A DNA stretch of 64,000 nucleotides from Mycobacterium sp. (GTDB taxonomy: Bacteria > Actinomycetota > Actinomycetes > Mycobacteriales > Mycobacteriaceae): assembly GCF_029961025.1 (NCBI RefSeq), contig NZ_JASBVP010000013.1, positions 1 to 64,000 on the forward strand, given 5' to 3'. Position 1 is the first letter of the stretch. Every line of letters begins with the position of its first letter. The notes under the pieces were generated by a model, which saw nothing but the letters and a program-made list of their open reading frames with translations, was not told the origin of the DNA and made no database searches. Positions 42,459-51,361 of the stretch are shown here, one piece after another. A program made the position numbers and the translations under genes.

Positions 42459-44132
42459 TCAGCTGCGCATGAACCCGATGGCGGTGTAGTCCACATCGGC
42501 CAGCCCGAACGCGCCGTAGTTGGCCAGGTTGCTGCGTACTGCGATATCCCCGGGTGACTGGAACAGCGGCAGGGAAAAGCCTTCCTTCCAGATCATCGTG
42601 TCCACCTCGTTGGCGAGCACCCGCGCCGTGTCCGGGTTTAGCTCGGATAGCGTCTGATCGATTTTGGCGTCGATTTTCGGGTTGCCGATTTTGCCGAAGT
42701 TGCTCTCACCATCGGAAGTGTAGATCTGGGGTAGCGCAGACAACGGGAAAGCGCCACCTACCCAACCGAATTGGGTGATGTCAAAATCTCCGACGCTCAC
42801 GTACTGACTGAAGAATCCGGTGCCCGGCTTGACGTCGAGCACCAGTTTGACACCGATCTGCGCCAAGTTGTTCTGGGCGACCAGGGCGATCTGCCGGTTT
42901 GACGGCGCATCGTAGAACACATCGCGGATCACCAGTTTTTTGCCGTTTTTCTCCCGGACCGTCCCGTTGAGTTTCCAGCCCAGTGTGTCCAAATCCCGGC
43001 GGGCCCGGTCCGGATCGTAGGCGGCGGGCGCGCTGTTGTTCTGGTAGCCCAACTGGCCGACAACGTAGACGTGGTTGTTCAGCGGAGTCGGATGGTCGGT
43101 CAGCCCATGCTGGACAACGTCGACGACGGCCTGGCGGTTAATACCCCGGCAGATCGCCAGCCGCAGCTTCTCGTCGGCCAAAACAGATCCAGCCGCGCCG
43201 TTGAAGGTGATCTGGTACCAGGTAGGGGTCGGTGCGCGGCGGATCGTGATTCCGGGAGTGCGCTGGGCGGTGACCAAGTCGTCGAGGGTGCCCAGGCTGG
43301 CGGCATCGATAGCGTGGTTTTGCAGGGCGGGGATGACCGCGGTGGCATCGAGCACCAAAAACGTGATGGAATCCAGCCGTGGCGTCGCGCCCCACCAGCG
43401 GGGATTGCGGGTCAGCACAATGCGCTGCGCGGTCCGGTCGATCGTGGTGACGATAAACGGTCCGGCTGACGGCCCGGGGGCGTTGAGCTGACCCGTGTTG
43501 AAGACTTCGGGGTTGGCCGTCATGCTGCGGGGTTGGATACCACCGGCAAACATCCCGCGCCACTCCGAGTACGGCTGCGCGAACGTGACCACCGCCTGGC
43601 GATCGTCGACGCCCCTGGTCACCGACCGCACTCGCTCGAAGCCGGCCCTGCTGGCAATCAGGTAGCGCTTGTCGCGGCCGCTGCACGCCTCGACCTCCGA
43701 TTTGAGGTCCTCCCAGGTGATCGGGGTGCCGTCACTCCAAACCGCTTTGGGGTTGATGGTGTAGGTGACGACCTGGGGATCGGTGCTGGTCAACTCGGCG
43801 CCGGTGAAGTAGTCGGTGTTGAGTTTCAGCGACCCGTCGGCCTGGGTGAGAAACGCCCCCGGCAGCGTCGGGGTGACAACCGCAGCGACATCGGCGGTGT
43901 TGCCGTCGATGTTCAACTCATTGAAGTTCGACGGGAAGGACGTCAGGGGGAGCCGTAGGTTGCCGCCGTCGCGCAGGGTCGCCGGGTTTTGGGGGTTGAT
44001 GTCGCTGGTGGTTCCCACGCGCGCGGCATGCGCCTGCGGGAGGTCCCGGTATCCGTCCCCGCAGCCGGTGAGGATCAGCCCTAGCGCCAGTGCCAGCGGC
44101 GCAAACCTACGAATCGTCGGCCGGGGCGTCAC
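42459..44132 (-). CDS. oppA: Oligopeptide-binding lipoprotein OppA
   Basis: This is the extracytoplasmic solute-binding protein (SBP family 5, 557 aa) of the peptide importer. Signal: [18 protein letters not shown], lipobox LTGC. Family signatures include [53 protein letters not shown] and the [14 protein letters not shown] block. The GTG start lies within the end of oppD (26 bp overlap), so the order on the minus strand is oppB-C-D-A. M. tuberculosis OppA is longer by about 30 residues. Confidence 0.93.
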   Translation of the reverse strand: MTPRPTIRRFAPLALALGLILTGCGDGYRDLPQAHAARVGTTSDINPQNPATLRDGGNLRLPLTSFPSNFNELNIDGNTADVAAVVTPTLPGAFLTQADGSLKLNTDYFTGAELTSTDPQVVTYTINPKAVWSDGTPITWEDLKSEVEACSGRDKRYLIASRAGFERVRSVTRGVDDRQAVVTFAQPYSEWRGMFAGGIQPRSMTANPEVFNTGQLNAPGPSAGPFIVTTIDRTAQRIVLTRNPRWWGATPRLDSITFLVLDATAVIPALQNHAIDAASLGTLDDLVTAQRTPGITIRRAPTPTWYQITFNGAAGSVLADEKLRLAICRGINRQAVVDVVQHGLTDHPTPLNNHVYVVGQLGYQNNSAPAAYDPDRARRDLDTLGWKLNGTVREKNGKKLVIRDVFYDAPSNRQIALVAQNNLAQIGVKLVLDVKPGTGFFSQYVSVGDFDITQFGWVGGAFPLSALPQIYTSDGESNFGKIGNPKIDAKIDQTLSELNPDTARVLANEVDTMIWKEGFSLPLFQSPGDIAVRSNLANYGAFGLADVDYTAIGFMRS

Positions 44133-45987
44133 GGTGAGATGCTAACCCGCCGTCGGGGCGTGCCCGCGGGACCGCGGCCAGCAATCGCCGGGTGTACTCG
44201 TGCCGCGGGTCGGTGAACACCTGCTCACTATCACCCTGCTCGACGATCGTCCCCCGGTACATCACCGCTACCCGATGAGCCAGGTGTTTTACCACCGAAA
44301 GATCATGCGATACGAAAAGATAGGACAATCCGAAACGCTGTTGCAGGTCCAACAGCAAATTGATGATGCCCGCCTGGATGGACACGTCGAGCGCCGACAC
44401 CGGCTCGTCGAGCGCAAGGATCTTCGGTTGCAGCGCCAACGCCCGTGCGATCCCGATCCGCTGCTTCTGCCCGCCGGAGAACTCCGCCGGGTAGCGGCTG
44501 GCGTCGGCGTGGTCCAGCCCGACGATCTCCAGTAGTTCGGCGACCCGTTGTTCGCAGCGGCGCTTGTCGAATCCGTTGGCCACCAACGGTTCGGCGAGAA
44601 CGTCGAACACCGGGAGCCGCGGGTCCAGCGACGCCACCGGATCCTGAAACACCACCTGCAATTCGGTGCGCAACCTGCGCCGGCCTGCGGGGTCGAGGGT
44701 GGCGACGTCGGCACCGAGAATCTCGATGCGACCCCTCTGGGGCCTGGCGAGCTCGAGAATCTGGCGCAGCGTCGTCGATTTGCCCGATCCGGACTCGCCG
44801 ACAATGCCCAGGGTACGTCCCCGTTCCAAGGTGAAGCTGACACCGTCGACGGCCCGCACCTCGCCGACTTGCCTGCGCAACACGACACCCTTGGTGAGCG
44901 GGAAGGTCTTGGCGAGGTCGGAAACCCGCAGCACCACGGGGAGTTCGCCGCCCGTGGCGTCGGCGGTGGGCGGTTCGGTGGACACACCGTAGATCTCGGC
45001 GGCGGTGCGCCCGCCGACGTCGTCGGTGCGGATGCACGCCGCCAGATGTCCCGGTCGCACCGTAACGAGATCCGGCTCCGCCAAGCGGCATTCGTCAATA
45101 GCGAGCGGACACCGGGGGGCGAAGGAGCAGGCACCGATCGACAGCGACGACATCGTTGGCGGCGCACCCGGGATTGGAACCAGCCGGGTTCCCTGGCGAG
45201 CATCCAGCCGCGGAACCGAACCCAACAACCCCACGGTGTAGGGCATCCGGCGGTCACGGTAGAGCTCATCGACGGCGGCGATCTCGACCGGGCGGCCGGC
45301 GTACATGACCACCGCCCGGTCGGCGAACTCGGAGACCACACCCAGGTCGTGGGTAATGATCAGCACTGCGGCGCCGGTGACATCACGTGCGGTTTTAAGC
45401 ACGTCGAGAATCTGCGCCTGCACGGTGACGTCCAGCGCCGTGGTCGGCTCGTCGCAGATCAGCAGGCCCGGGTCGTTGGCGATCGCGATCGCGATCACCA
45501 CCCGCTGGCGCTCACCGCCGGAAAGCTCGTGCGGGAAGGCCCGGGCGCGCCGCTGCGGTTGGGCGATGCCGACCAGGTCGAGCAGCTCCACGGCGCGCTT
45601 GCGGGCGGCGCGCCGGCTGATGTCACGGTTGTGGACCTCGATGGCCTCGGCTATTTGGTCACCGACGGTGTAGACGGGTGTCAGTGCGGACATCGGGTCT
45701 TGGAACACCGTGCCGATCGCCTTGCCGCGGATCCGTGACATGGCGGTATCCGGTAAACCGAGTAGCTCCTCGCCGTGCAACCGCACCGATCCCGTCACGT
45801 GCGCGTGCTCGGGCAGCAATCCGACCACGGCCATCGCGGCGGTGGTCTTGCCCGACCCGGATTCTCCGACGATGGCCACTACTTCACCCGCGTCGATGTG
45901 GTAACTCATACCACGCACCGCGGTCACGCGGACGTCCCCGTTTTCGAAGGTGACGCTCAGGTTCGTCACCTCCAGCGCGGCTGTCAC
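44107..45987 (-). CDS. oppD: Oligopeptide ABC transporter ATPase OppD (two fused NBDs)
   Basis: This is a double-NBD ATPase of 626 residues, OppD plus OppF in one chain. NBD1 has [23 protein letters not shown] and [37 protein letters not shown]2 has [19 protein letters not shown] and [34 protein letters not shown]. Between them lies an Fe-S-like Cys cluster region ([19 protein letters not shown] ... HLAACIRTD) typical of peptide-importer ATPases. The real start is GTG 45987, overlapping the oppC stop (GTGA). The frame is open further upstream. Confidence 0.95.
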   Translation of the reverse strand: MTAALEVTNLSVTFENGDVRVTAVRGMSYHIDAGEVVAIVGESGSGKTTAAMAVVGLLPEHAHVTGSVRLHGEELLGLPDTAMSRIRGKAIGTVFQDPMSALTPVYTVGDQIAEAIEVHNRDISRRAARKRAVELLDLVGIAQPQRRARAFPHELSGGERQRVVIAIAIANDPGLLICDEPTTALDVTVQAQILDVLKTARDVTGAAVLIITHDLGVVSEFADRAVVMYAGRPVEIAAVDELYRDRRMPYTVGLLGSVPRLDARQGTRLVPIPGAPPTMSSLSIGACSFAPRCPLAIDECRLAEPDLVTVRPGHLAACIRTDDVGGRTAAEIYGVSTEPPTADATGGELPVVLRVSDLAKTFPLTKGVVLRRQVGEVRAVDGVSFTLERGRTLGIVGESGSGKSTTLRQILELARPQRGRIEILGADVATLDPAGRRRLRTELQVVFQDPVASLDPRLPVFDVLAEPLVANGFDKRRCEQRVAELLEIVGLDHADASRYPAEFSGGQKQRIGIARALALQPKILALDEPVSALDVSIQAGIINLLLDLQQRFGLSYLFVSHDLSVVKHLAHRVAVMYRGTIVEQGDSEQVFTDPRHEYTRRLLAAVPRARPDGGLASHRDAPADDS

Positions 45988-46928
45988 TTTGGGCGGCGCC
46001 TCGTGCGGTGTGACGCTCCGCTGCCCGGGTCCAGCGCGTCCCGCAGGCCGTCGCCGGTGAGGTTGGCGCACAACACGATAAGCACGAGAGCTCCGGCCGG
46101 GAACAAAAACACCCAGGGGAAGGTGGTGGCCGACGGCGTGCCGTCCGCGATCAGCGTGCCCAGCGATACGTCGGGCGGCTGGACACCAAACCCCAGGAAG
46201 CTCAAACCGGTCTCTGCCAAAATCGCGAACCCCACGTTGAGCGTCGCGTCGATGATAAGGATCGAGGCGACGTTCGGCACGATGTGATGCACGATAATGC
46301 GGCGGCTAGACACCCCCATATAGCGTGCCGCGCTGACGAATTCACGCTCTCGCAGGCTCATCGTCAGGCCGCGTATCATCCGCGAGCTGACCATCCAGCC
46401 GAACACTGCGAGCAACACGATGAGCCACAGAATGCTGCTCGACTGCTTAGTGCGCGGAGTGACGATGGCGATCAGGATAAAGCTCGGCACCACCAGTAGC
46501 AGGTCCACCAGCCACATCAGCGCCCGGTCGCGCCAGCCACCGAAGTATCCCGCCACCGTCCCCACGGTGGCGGCGATGCTAGTGGACACCAGCGCCACGC
46601 AAAACCCGATCAACATCGACTTCTGCATGCCGCGCAGCGTCCGGGCCATCAGATCCTGACCAAGCGCGTTAGTGCCGAACCAGTGCTTGAGCGAGGGTGG
46701 CTGCAGCAGCGCATCGTAGTCCAAAGTGGTGTAGCGGTAGGGCAGTAGCGGCGGTAGTGCATAGCAGCCGATGAACAACACCACTAAAAGACTCAATGCG
46801 ATCACCGCGGGAGTGTTGCGGACGAACCGGCGTGCCAGGAGGTTGCGCCGCGACGCGAAGGCGGTGGGATGGATGCCGGGACCGACCGGTGTGGTTTCGG
46901 TGATTCCCGGGGTCGCTGACGCGGTCAT
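45984..46928 (-). CDS. oppC: Oligopeptide ABC transporter permease OppC
   Basis: This is a DppC-type permease of 314 residues with an N-terminal OppC domain ([21 protein letters not shown]) and five further helices. The periplasmic motif is [28 protein letters not shown], and the EAA loop is [30 protein letters not shown] 46928 overlaps the oppB stop by 4 bp. The longer frame to 47066 lies inside oppB and is not used. Confidence 0.93.
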   Translation of the reverse strand: MTASATPGITETTPVGPGIHPTAFASRRNLLARRFVRNTPAVIALSLLVVLFIGCYALPPLLPYRYTTLDYDALLQPPSLKHWFGTNALGQDLMARTLRGMQKSMLIGFCVALVSTSIAATVGTVAGYFGGWRDRALMWLVDLLLVVPSFILIAIVTPRTKQSSSILWLIVLLAVFGWMVSSRMIRGLTMSLREREFVSAARYMGVSSRRIIVHHIVPNVASILIIDATLNVGFAILAETGLSFLGFGVQPPDVSLGTLIADGTPSATTFPWVFLFPAGALVLIVLCANLTGDGLRDALDPGSGASHRTRRRPK

Positions 46929-47902
46929 AAAACTCGCACCCTCGGGTCCAATACCGCGTAGATGACGTCGGATAACAGGCCGGCGAGCAGCACCGCCGCT
47001 CCGCTGAAAACCGTGATCGCCGCGACGACGTTGGTGTCCTGGGTTGCGATGCCCTGCACCACCCATTCACCCATGCCATGCCAGCCGAAGATCTTCTCGA
47101 CGAACACCGCGCCGACAACCAGGCCGCTCACCCCGTAGGCGAACAGCGTGGCCATCGGTATCAGCGCGGTCCGCAGCCCGTGTTTGAACAGGGCGCGCCG
47201 GCGGGTCAGCCCTTTGGCGCGAGCCGTTCGGATGAAATCCTCATGCAGCACGTCCAGCATCGCGTTGCGCTGGTAGCGGCTGAAGCTCGCGATCGCCATC
47301 AGGGCCAGCGTGAGACTGGGCAATATAATGTGCTGCACGCGGTCGATGAGCTGATGCCACACCCCAGCAGGCGGAATCGGTGAGGTCTCTCCCGTGTAGA
47401 GGAAGAGGCGCACCCCGAGCAACGTGTTCACCCGCAGGGCGCCCAGGATGAGCAGACCCGCCAGCACGAACGACGGGATGCTCAGGATGGCCAACGAGAC
47501 CAGGGTGATTAGGCGGTCGCTCAGCCGGTATTGGCGCACCGCTCCCCACGCCCCCACCACAACGCCGATCATTGTGCCTAACACCGAGCCGATGGCCACC
47601 AGCCGCAGGCTGACCCCGATGCGGCGCCATAACTCCTGGGCGACGGGATGGCCGGTGACCGTTGCACCGAAGTCACCGCGAACCGCTCCGGAGAACCACG
47701 TCGCGTATCGAATCGGTATGGGTTTGTCCAGGCCGAGCTCAACGGCCTTGGCGTGGATGGCTTCAGGCGGCGGTGGCGGGTGGCGTTGGATGAAACTGTC
47801 CAGCGGATGAAATGTCACGGACGTCAGGCAGTACGTCAAAAACGACGCCAGCACCAACAACACGAGGTAGTTCAGCAACCTGCGCGCCAGAAAGCGGATC
47901 AT
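46925..47902 (-). CDS. oppB: Oligopeptide ABC transporter permease OppB
   Basis: This is a DppB-type permease of 325 residues. Its first helix starts IRFLARRLLNYLVLLVLASFLTYCL. The EAA loop is EDFIRTARAKGLTRRRALFKHGLRTALIPMATLF, followed by VVGAVFVEKIFGWHGMGEWVVQ. ATG 47902 gives the same length as M. tuberculosis OppB. It is the first gene of the opp operon. The sequence upstream (47903-48151) runs into the canB remnant. Confidence 0.94.
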   Translation of the reverse strand: MIRFLARRLLNYLVLLVLASFLTYCLTSVTFHPLDSFIQRHPPPPPEAIHAKAVELGLDKPIPIRYATWFSGAVRGDFGATVTGHPVAQELWRRIGVSLRLVAIGSVLGTMIGVVVGAWGAVRQYRLSDRLITLVSLAILSIPSFVLAGLLILGALRVNTLLGVRLFLYTGETSPIPPAGVWHQLIDRVQHIILPSLTLALMAIASFSRYQRNAMLDVLHEDFIRTARAKGLTRRRALFKHGLRTALIPMATLFAYGVSGLVVGAVFVEKIFGWHGMGEWVVQGIATQDTNVVAAITVFSGAAVLLAGLLSDVIYAVLDPRVRVL

Positions 47903-48151
47903 GTCGGCCGGCCCCACGGGTGTCGCATGGGCACAGGGTAAGAGATGAATCCCCCGGCCGCCCGCTCGGCAACGGTGTGGGTTGAGCCGTTCACCCCGAC
48001 TGCGTGTGCCCGATGATTGGCAAGCAAGTCGATCGAATTGATTTTGACGGGTGAAAACGAGGCCGCTAATTGTTAAAAGCCCCCGCTCCGGTGGTCCCTG
48101 CAACATCTATGCGGCAAAACGACAATATGCGAAGCACAAGGAGATTGGCGC

Positions 48152-48372
48152 GCGACGGCTACCGATGAATACCAGCCAATAACGCCGAATATGCGAGCAC
48201 CTTCAAAGGACCGCCACCCATGCCGCCGAGCAAGCAGGTCGCAATCGCGGCGTGTATGGATGCTCGGCAATCGGCGCGCCGCATCCGAAATAGCCCGTTC
48301 GCCACCATGCATGAGTCCCTGCGCGGGTTCATCTTCATTGTGGCGGCCGGCAAACTCAACGAAGTCACCGCA
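48152..48372 (+). pseudogene. canB: Remnant of the beta-carbonic anhydrase gene canB
   Basis: The locus between oppB and cysD holds canB (Rv1284) in M. tuberculosis. Here only pieces remain. An AAGGAG ribosome site (48138-48143) is still present, but the start codon position reads GCG. TATDEY... aligns with the canB N-terminus, followed by a 1-nt frameshift. AEYASTFKGPPPMPPSKQVAIAACMDAR then matches canB residues to about 39, including the zinc-ligand Cys-Asp of CMDAR. After this the sequence jumps directly to RQSARRIRNSPFATMHESLRGFIF and GKLNEVT, the canB C-terminus. About 90 codons are gone, with the other zinc ligands (HHTDC region). The gene cannot make an active enzyme. Confidence 0.85.
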
Positions 48373-48427
48373 TTGATATGTAATTCGTTTTGTCAACCAG
48401 GCAGGGGGAAGCAGGCGCCGCGGCCGT
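48373..48427. repeat. 55-bp direct repeat, copy 1 (hairpin-forming)
   Basis: This copy is identical over 55 bp to 49567-49621. It begins immediately after the canB remnant. It ends inside the truncated mqo frame and supplies that frame's last codons and stop. Its right hairpin arm is shortened (CAGGCGC...GCGCCTG). Confidence 0.9.
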
Positions 48428-48836
48428 GCGCCTGGCAACGGCGGCGCAGATAGTCGACGCGCTCGGCGCCGTGCACGAAGACGACGTGGGGGATCGGGTG
48501 CAGGAAGCTCCGAACGTCGGTCACGATGCCGGATTCCACCGCGTATGCCCAAAACTGGCGGGTGACCTGGAATTGCTCATTGACGTGCACGGCTTTGGTG
48601 ATGTCGATGGAGCCGTCCCGGTCCGGGGTGTAAAACAACTCGCACAGTGCGGAATGCCCGGTCCCGGCGTTGTTCCATGGGTCGGTGCTTTCGGCGGCCG
48701 CGGCGTCCAGCCGTTCCACCAGCGTGATCGACCAGTCCGGCTGCAGTCGGCGCAGCAGTGCGCCCAGGGTGGCGCTCATAATGCCCGCACCCACCAGCGC
48801 AACATCCGTCTTAGCGGTTCGAGCTGGCTGTGACAC
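48393..48836 (-). pseudogene. mqo: 5' fragment of malate:quinone oxidoreductase (mqo)
   Basis: The first 135 or so residues match the N-terminus of malate:quinone oxidoreductase (M. tuberculosis Rv2852c, about 493 aa). They include [35 protein letters not shown] (FAD-binding), [23 protein letters not shown] and [45 protein letters not shown]. Homology then stops and the frame continues only a few codons into the 55-bp repeat before a TGA. About 70 percent of the enzyme is missing. The gene normally lies far from this locus, so this is a translocated or duplicated fragment. Whether an intact mqo exists elsewhere cannot be seen here. Confidence 0.88.
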
Positions 48837-49101
48837 CGGATCGCTGGTCCCTTGGGTTGGCGCGGACTCGCTGGGTCGCCGGGGGGCGCTACCCAGGTTA
48901 TCCCGCGGGGCATGGCGTCGGGCCCGCCAATCCGGCCCGCATCACCCGGCGCGGGAGCCTCGGCGGTCAGGGAACGAGGAGCGGGCCGCGGCCGCTCCCG
49001 TCCAGAAGACACCCGCACTCCGGAACCAAAGTTGCCGCAGCGTCACTGTCGTTAAACTACGACTTCGGCAGCTCAACTCCCACCGGCGAGGCGGACACAA
49101 C

Positions 49102-49518
49102 ATGAGCCCCAACGACATGAGCCCCAACGACATGAGCCCCGACGAGAAGCACGACAGCGGCGACCCCGAGGCCACCACACGCGGCGCGGGCACCGAACAC
49201 CGGGCGGTTGCCGGCAATCTGGCGGCGACTCAACGGCGTCCCTCGGTTTCCCTTGGCGAACGAACGCGCCGGCACCACGCCCACACGACGGTGGTCGCCG
49301 CCGGTCTCATCGGATCGATCGTCGGCGCCGTGGTCACCGCCGCGATGGTGGCACCTGCTTCTGCCGCAGCCGTTTTCACGTCACAGCCGCCGGCCGAAAC
49401 GCTGCTTATCCTGCCCGATCAGCCATGGCCGGGGCCACCCGGTCCGCCCGGGCCTCCGCCGCCGCCCGACCCCTGGGGACCGCCACCGCCCGGCCCCTGG
49501 GGACCGCCACCGCCATAG
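49102..49518 (+). CDS. Small proline-rich single-pass membrane or secreted protein
   Basis: This 138-residue protein begins with MSPNDMSPNDMSPDEKHDSG, encoded by a 15-bp tandem repeat that offers three ATG starts. The first one has GAGGCGG 7 bp upstream. A hydrophilic region is followed by one transmembrane or signal segment (TTVVAAGLIGSIVGAVVTAAMVAPASAAAVF). The C-terminus is Pro/Gly/Trp-rich, with repeated WGPPPP and PGPP. I do not recognise the family. The gene is divergent from the mqo fragment and lies between the two 55-bp repeats, so it may have arrived with that segment. Confidence 0.7.
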   Translation: MSPNDMSPNDMSPDEKHDSGDPEATTRGAGTEHRAVAGNLAATQRRPSVSLGERTRRHHAHTTVVAAGLIGSIVGAVVTAAMVAPASAAAVFTSQPPAETLLILPDQPWPGPPGPPGPPPPPDPWGPPPPGPWGPPPP

Positions 49519-49566
49519 CGATCGGCGCTCAGGCGGGCTGGCCGGCGGTCGCGCACCGATCACGCT

Positions 49567-49646
49567 TTGATATGTAATTCGTTTTGTCAACCAGGCAGGG
49601 GGAAGCAGGCGCCGCGGCCGTCGCCGGGCGCCTGCTTCCGGTTGAC
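49567..49646. repeat. 55-bp direct repeat, copy 2, within a 61-bp palindrome
   Basis: The 55-bp identity with copy 1 covers 49567-49621. Here the palindrome is complete: GTCAACC (49586-49592) and GGAAGCAGGCGCC (49601-49613) pair with GGCGCCTGCTTCC (49627-49639) and GGTTGAC (49640-49646). The 13-bp inner arms are perfect. No T-run follows, so a simple intrinsic terminator is unlikely. It looks like a REP-like unit or the end of a mobile element. Confidence 0.88.
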
Positions 49647-49875
49647 CGAATCGTCCCGGTTGGCGAGCGTGTCGAGGTTGTCGACGCGGGTGTCAAGTCT
49701 GATATTCGCGGGTTGGTTACCGCAGGACGGACTGTTCTGCTGGAGTGGATCGCGGATCTAGAGGTCGAGCGTCATCATGTTGTCAGGCAACAGGATTGCT
49801 CATAAAGCGTTCGCGGGTCACTCCCAGGCGCTGCCGCCACCAGGCTCGATTCGGGCAGTTGTGGAGGGCGCGGGT
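49647..49875. other. Unassigned DNA between repeat copy 2 and the IS110 transposase
   Basis: The plus strand from 49584 to 49805 is open and reads VDRIVPVGERVEVVDAG... to ERHHVVRQQDCS, but it starts inside the repeat and matches nothing I recognise. It may be a gene fragment, and it may include one end of the insertion sequence. No confident feature is assigned. Confidence 0.4.
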
Positions 49876-50973
49876 TTAGCTGTCGAGGACCGCCAGTGAC
49901 CAGCACCAGCCCGCCAGTTCGCGGGCGATCGCGGTGTTGGCGACCACCGGGCGCTTGTTACGGGCATCGAAGCGACACCAGCGCTCGTGCAGGCGCCGGT
50001 TGGCCTGTTGGCCGCGCGCCCGTGCTGCCGGGCTGGCCGCGTCCCAGCGGCGCCGCATCACCATTCCGGGTCGGTAGGGCTGGCGGTGATGCCAGGCCGC
50101 CTCGATGAGCAGTCGGCGGGCGTGGCCGTTGCCGGTCTTGGTGATCGCCCCCTGCGAGCGGGAAGCCCCCGAGCTGTACTCGCATGGCACCAGACCCAGG
50201 TAGGCGCCGATCGAGCGGCCGGTCAACCGGTGCCAGTCGCCGATCTCGACGGCCAGCCCAAACGCCGTCAGCGTCGAGACCCCGCGCAGACAACCCAGCC
50301 GGGTCACCACCGGGGTGTAGGCGCTGTCGGCGGCCAACTTGGCGATCGCCTCGTCGAGGCGGTTACGGCGATCCACGGTGGCCAGCATCGTGTCCAGTGC
50401 CGTGTCGTAGGTGAGCTGCAACGCCGGTGCGTCAAACCGCTGCCGCTGCAGCCACAGTTCGTGCTTGCCGGTCCAAGTTCCTCCACCGGAATAGATAACC
50501 CCCTGCCGCAACAGCAGTTTCGACAATCGATGCCGGGCACTCATCAGATCCCCGCGGCAGTCCTCTCGTGCCCGCACCAGATCTCGGGCCGCCTCCTGCT
50601 CGGCGCTGGGAACCGTGACCTCCACAATCTGACCCAAATGCAGCAACCGGGCCAGATGCGCCGCATCACGGGCATCGGTCTTGACCCGATCCCCGGTCGG
50701 GCGTTGCAGCTTCGACGGAGCGGCCACCAGACACATCACCCCAGCCGCCACCAGAAAGCGCGCCAGACCGAACCCCGTCGGGCCAGCCTCATAGGCCACC
50801 GCGACCCGGCCCGGCAACGATCGCAACCACTCCAAAATCTCCTGATAATCCGGGGTCAACCGACGTTCGAATACCTCACCGGTATCTCCGTCCAACGCGC
50901 ACCCAACCACCGACCGCGCATGCACATCCAAACCAACACTCGTACGCTGAACCTTCACTGGGGCCTCCCACAT
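49876..50973 (-). mobile_element. IS110-family insertion sequence transposase (DEDD type)
   Basis: This is a full-length IS110-family transposase of 365 residues. The N-terminal RuvC-like domain has the acidic residues in GLDVHARS, VAYEAGPTG and KTDARDAAHLARLLH. The C-terminal Tnp_20 domain contains LRGVSTLTAFGLAVEIGDWHRLTGRSIGAYLGLVPCEYSSGASRSQGAITKTGNGHARRLLIEAAW, with the conserved Ser. No frameshift is seen, so it is likely active. ATG 50973 or GTG 50958 is the start. IS110 elements use a bridge RNA from a non-coding end. The 5' flank (50974 onward) is the place to look. Element ends could not be fixed because the family has no true terminal inverted repeats. Confidence 0.93.
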
Positions 50974-51309
50974 CTTGTGGCTCTACCGGCCAGGACCCGT
51001 TTCCTGTCGGCAACCCACGTTCACATGTGAGCGAGGCCCCAGCCCCCCATACCGTCTAGAGCATAGGAAGGCTCGCGATGGCACCGCTGTGGACTATGTC
51101 GCCCGGGGTGACGCCGCTGGATTCCAGGACAGCCGCAGTCGCAGCTGATCGTCACTGAGTACATCGGCGACCAGCAGGGGTACGACACGCTCGCCTCCGG
51201 GCTGGCCGGCCCCAGGGTCGCGGCGAAGGAGCATCGACGCGACCGGGATCAGGCGCTTGACAGTAGTGGCAAGGACTGGTTGCGTAGATCCCAATCGGAT
51301 AAAGGCGGT
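50974..51309. other. Non-coding stretch upstream of the transposase, candidate IS end and bridge-RNA region plus unassigned remnant
   Basis: From 50974 to about 51060 the sequence contains the palindrome TCACATGTGA (near 51022-51031) and probably one IS end. From about 51140 an open plus-strand stretch reads QLIVTEYIGDQQGYDTLASGLAGPRVAAKEHRRDRDQ, which looks protein-like but has no start and matches nothing I recognise. No complete gene is present. Confidence 0.4.
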
Positions 51310-51334
51310 AATACTAGCCATCGTTACCAGTATT
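51310..51334. promoter_or_regulatory. Inverted repeat upstream of cysD (possible Rrf2-type operator)
   Basis: AATACT (51310-51315) and AGTATT (51329-51334) form a 6-bp inverted repeat around a 13-bp spacer. They end about 17 bp before the AGGAGG ribosome site of cysD. The A/T-rich arms resemble targets of CymR/IscR-like Rrf2 regulators, and an Rrf2 gene lies just after cysNC. Binding is inference. Confidence 0.4.
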
Positions 51335-51361
51335 TATTGAGTGGGGGCGATTAGGAGGCCG

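Noticed and set aside
48837..49101. Upstream extension of the proline-rich protein to 48670
   Set aside because: The extension runs antisense into the mqo fragment and has no ribosome site. The ATG at 49102 has a good one.
49586..49646. Intrinsic terminator
   Set aside because: The palindrome is strong but no U-run follows on either strand, and the same unit appears beside the canB scar, so a repeat element fits better.
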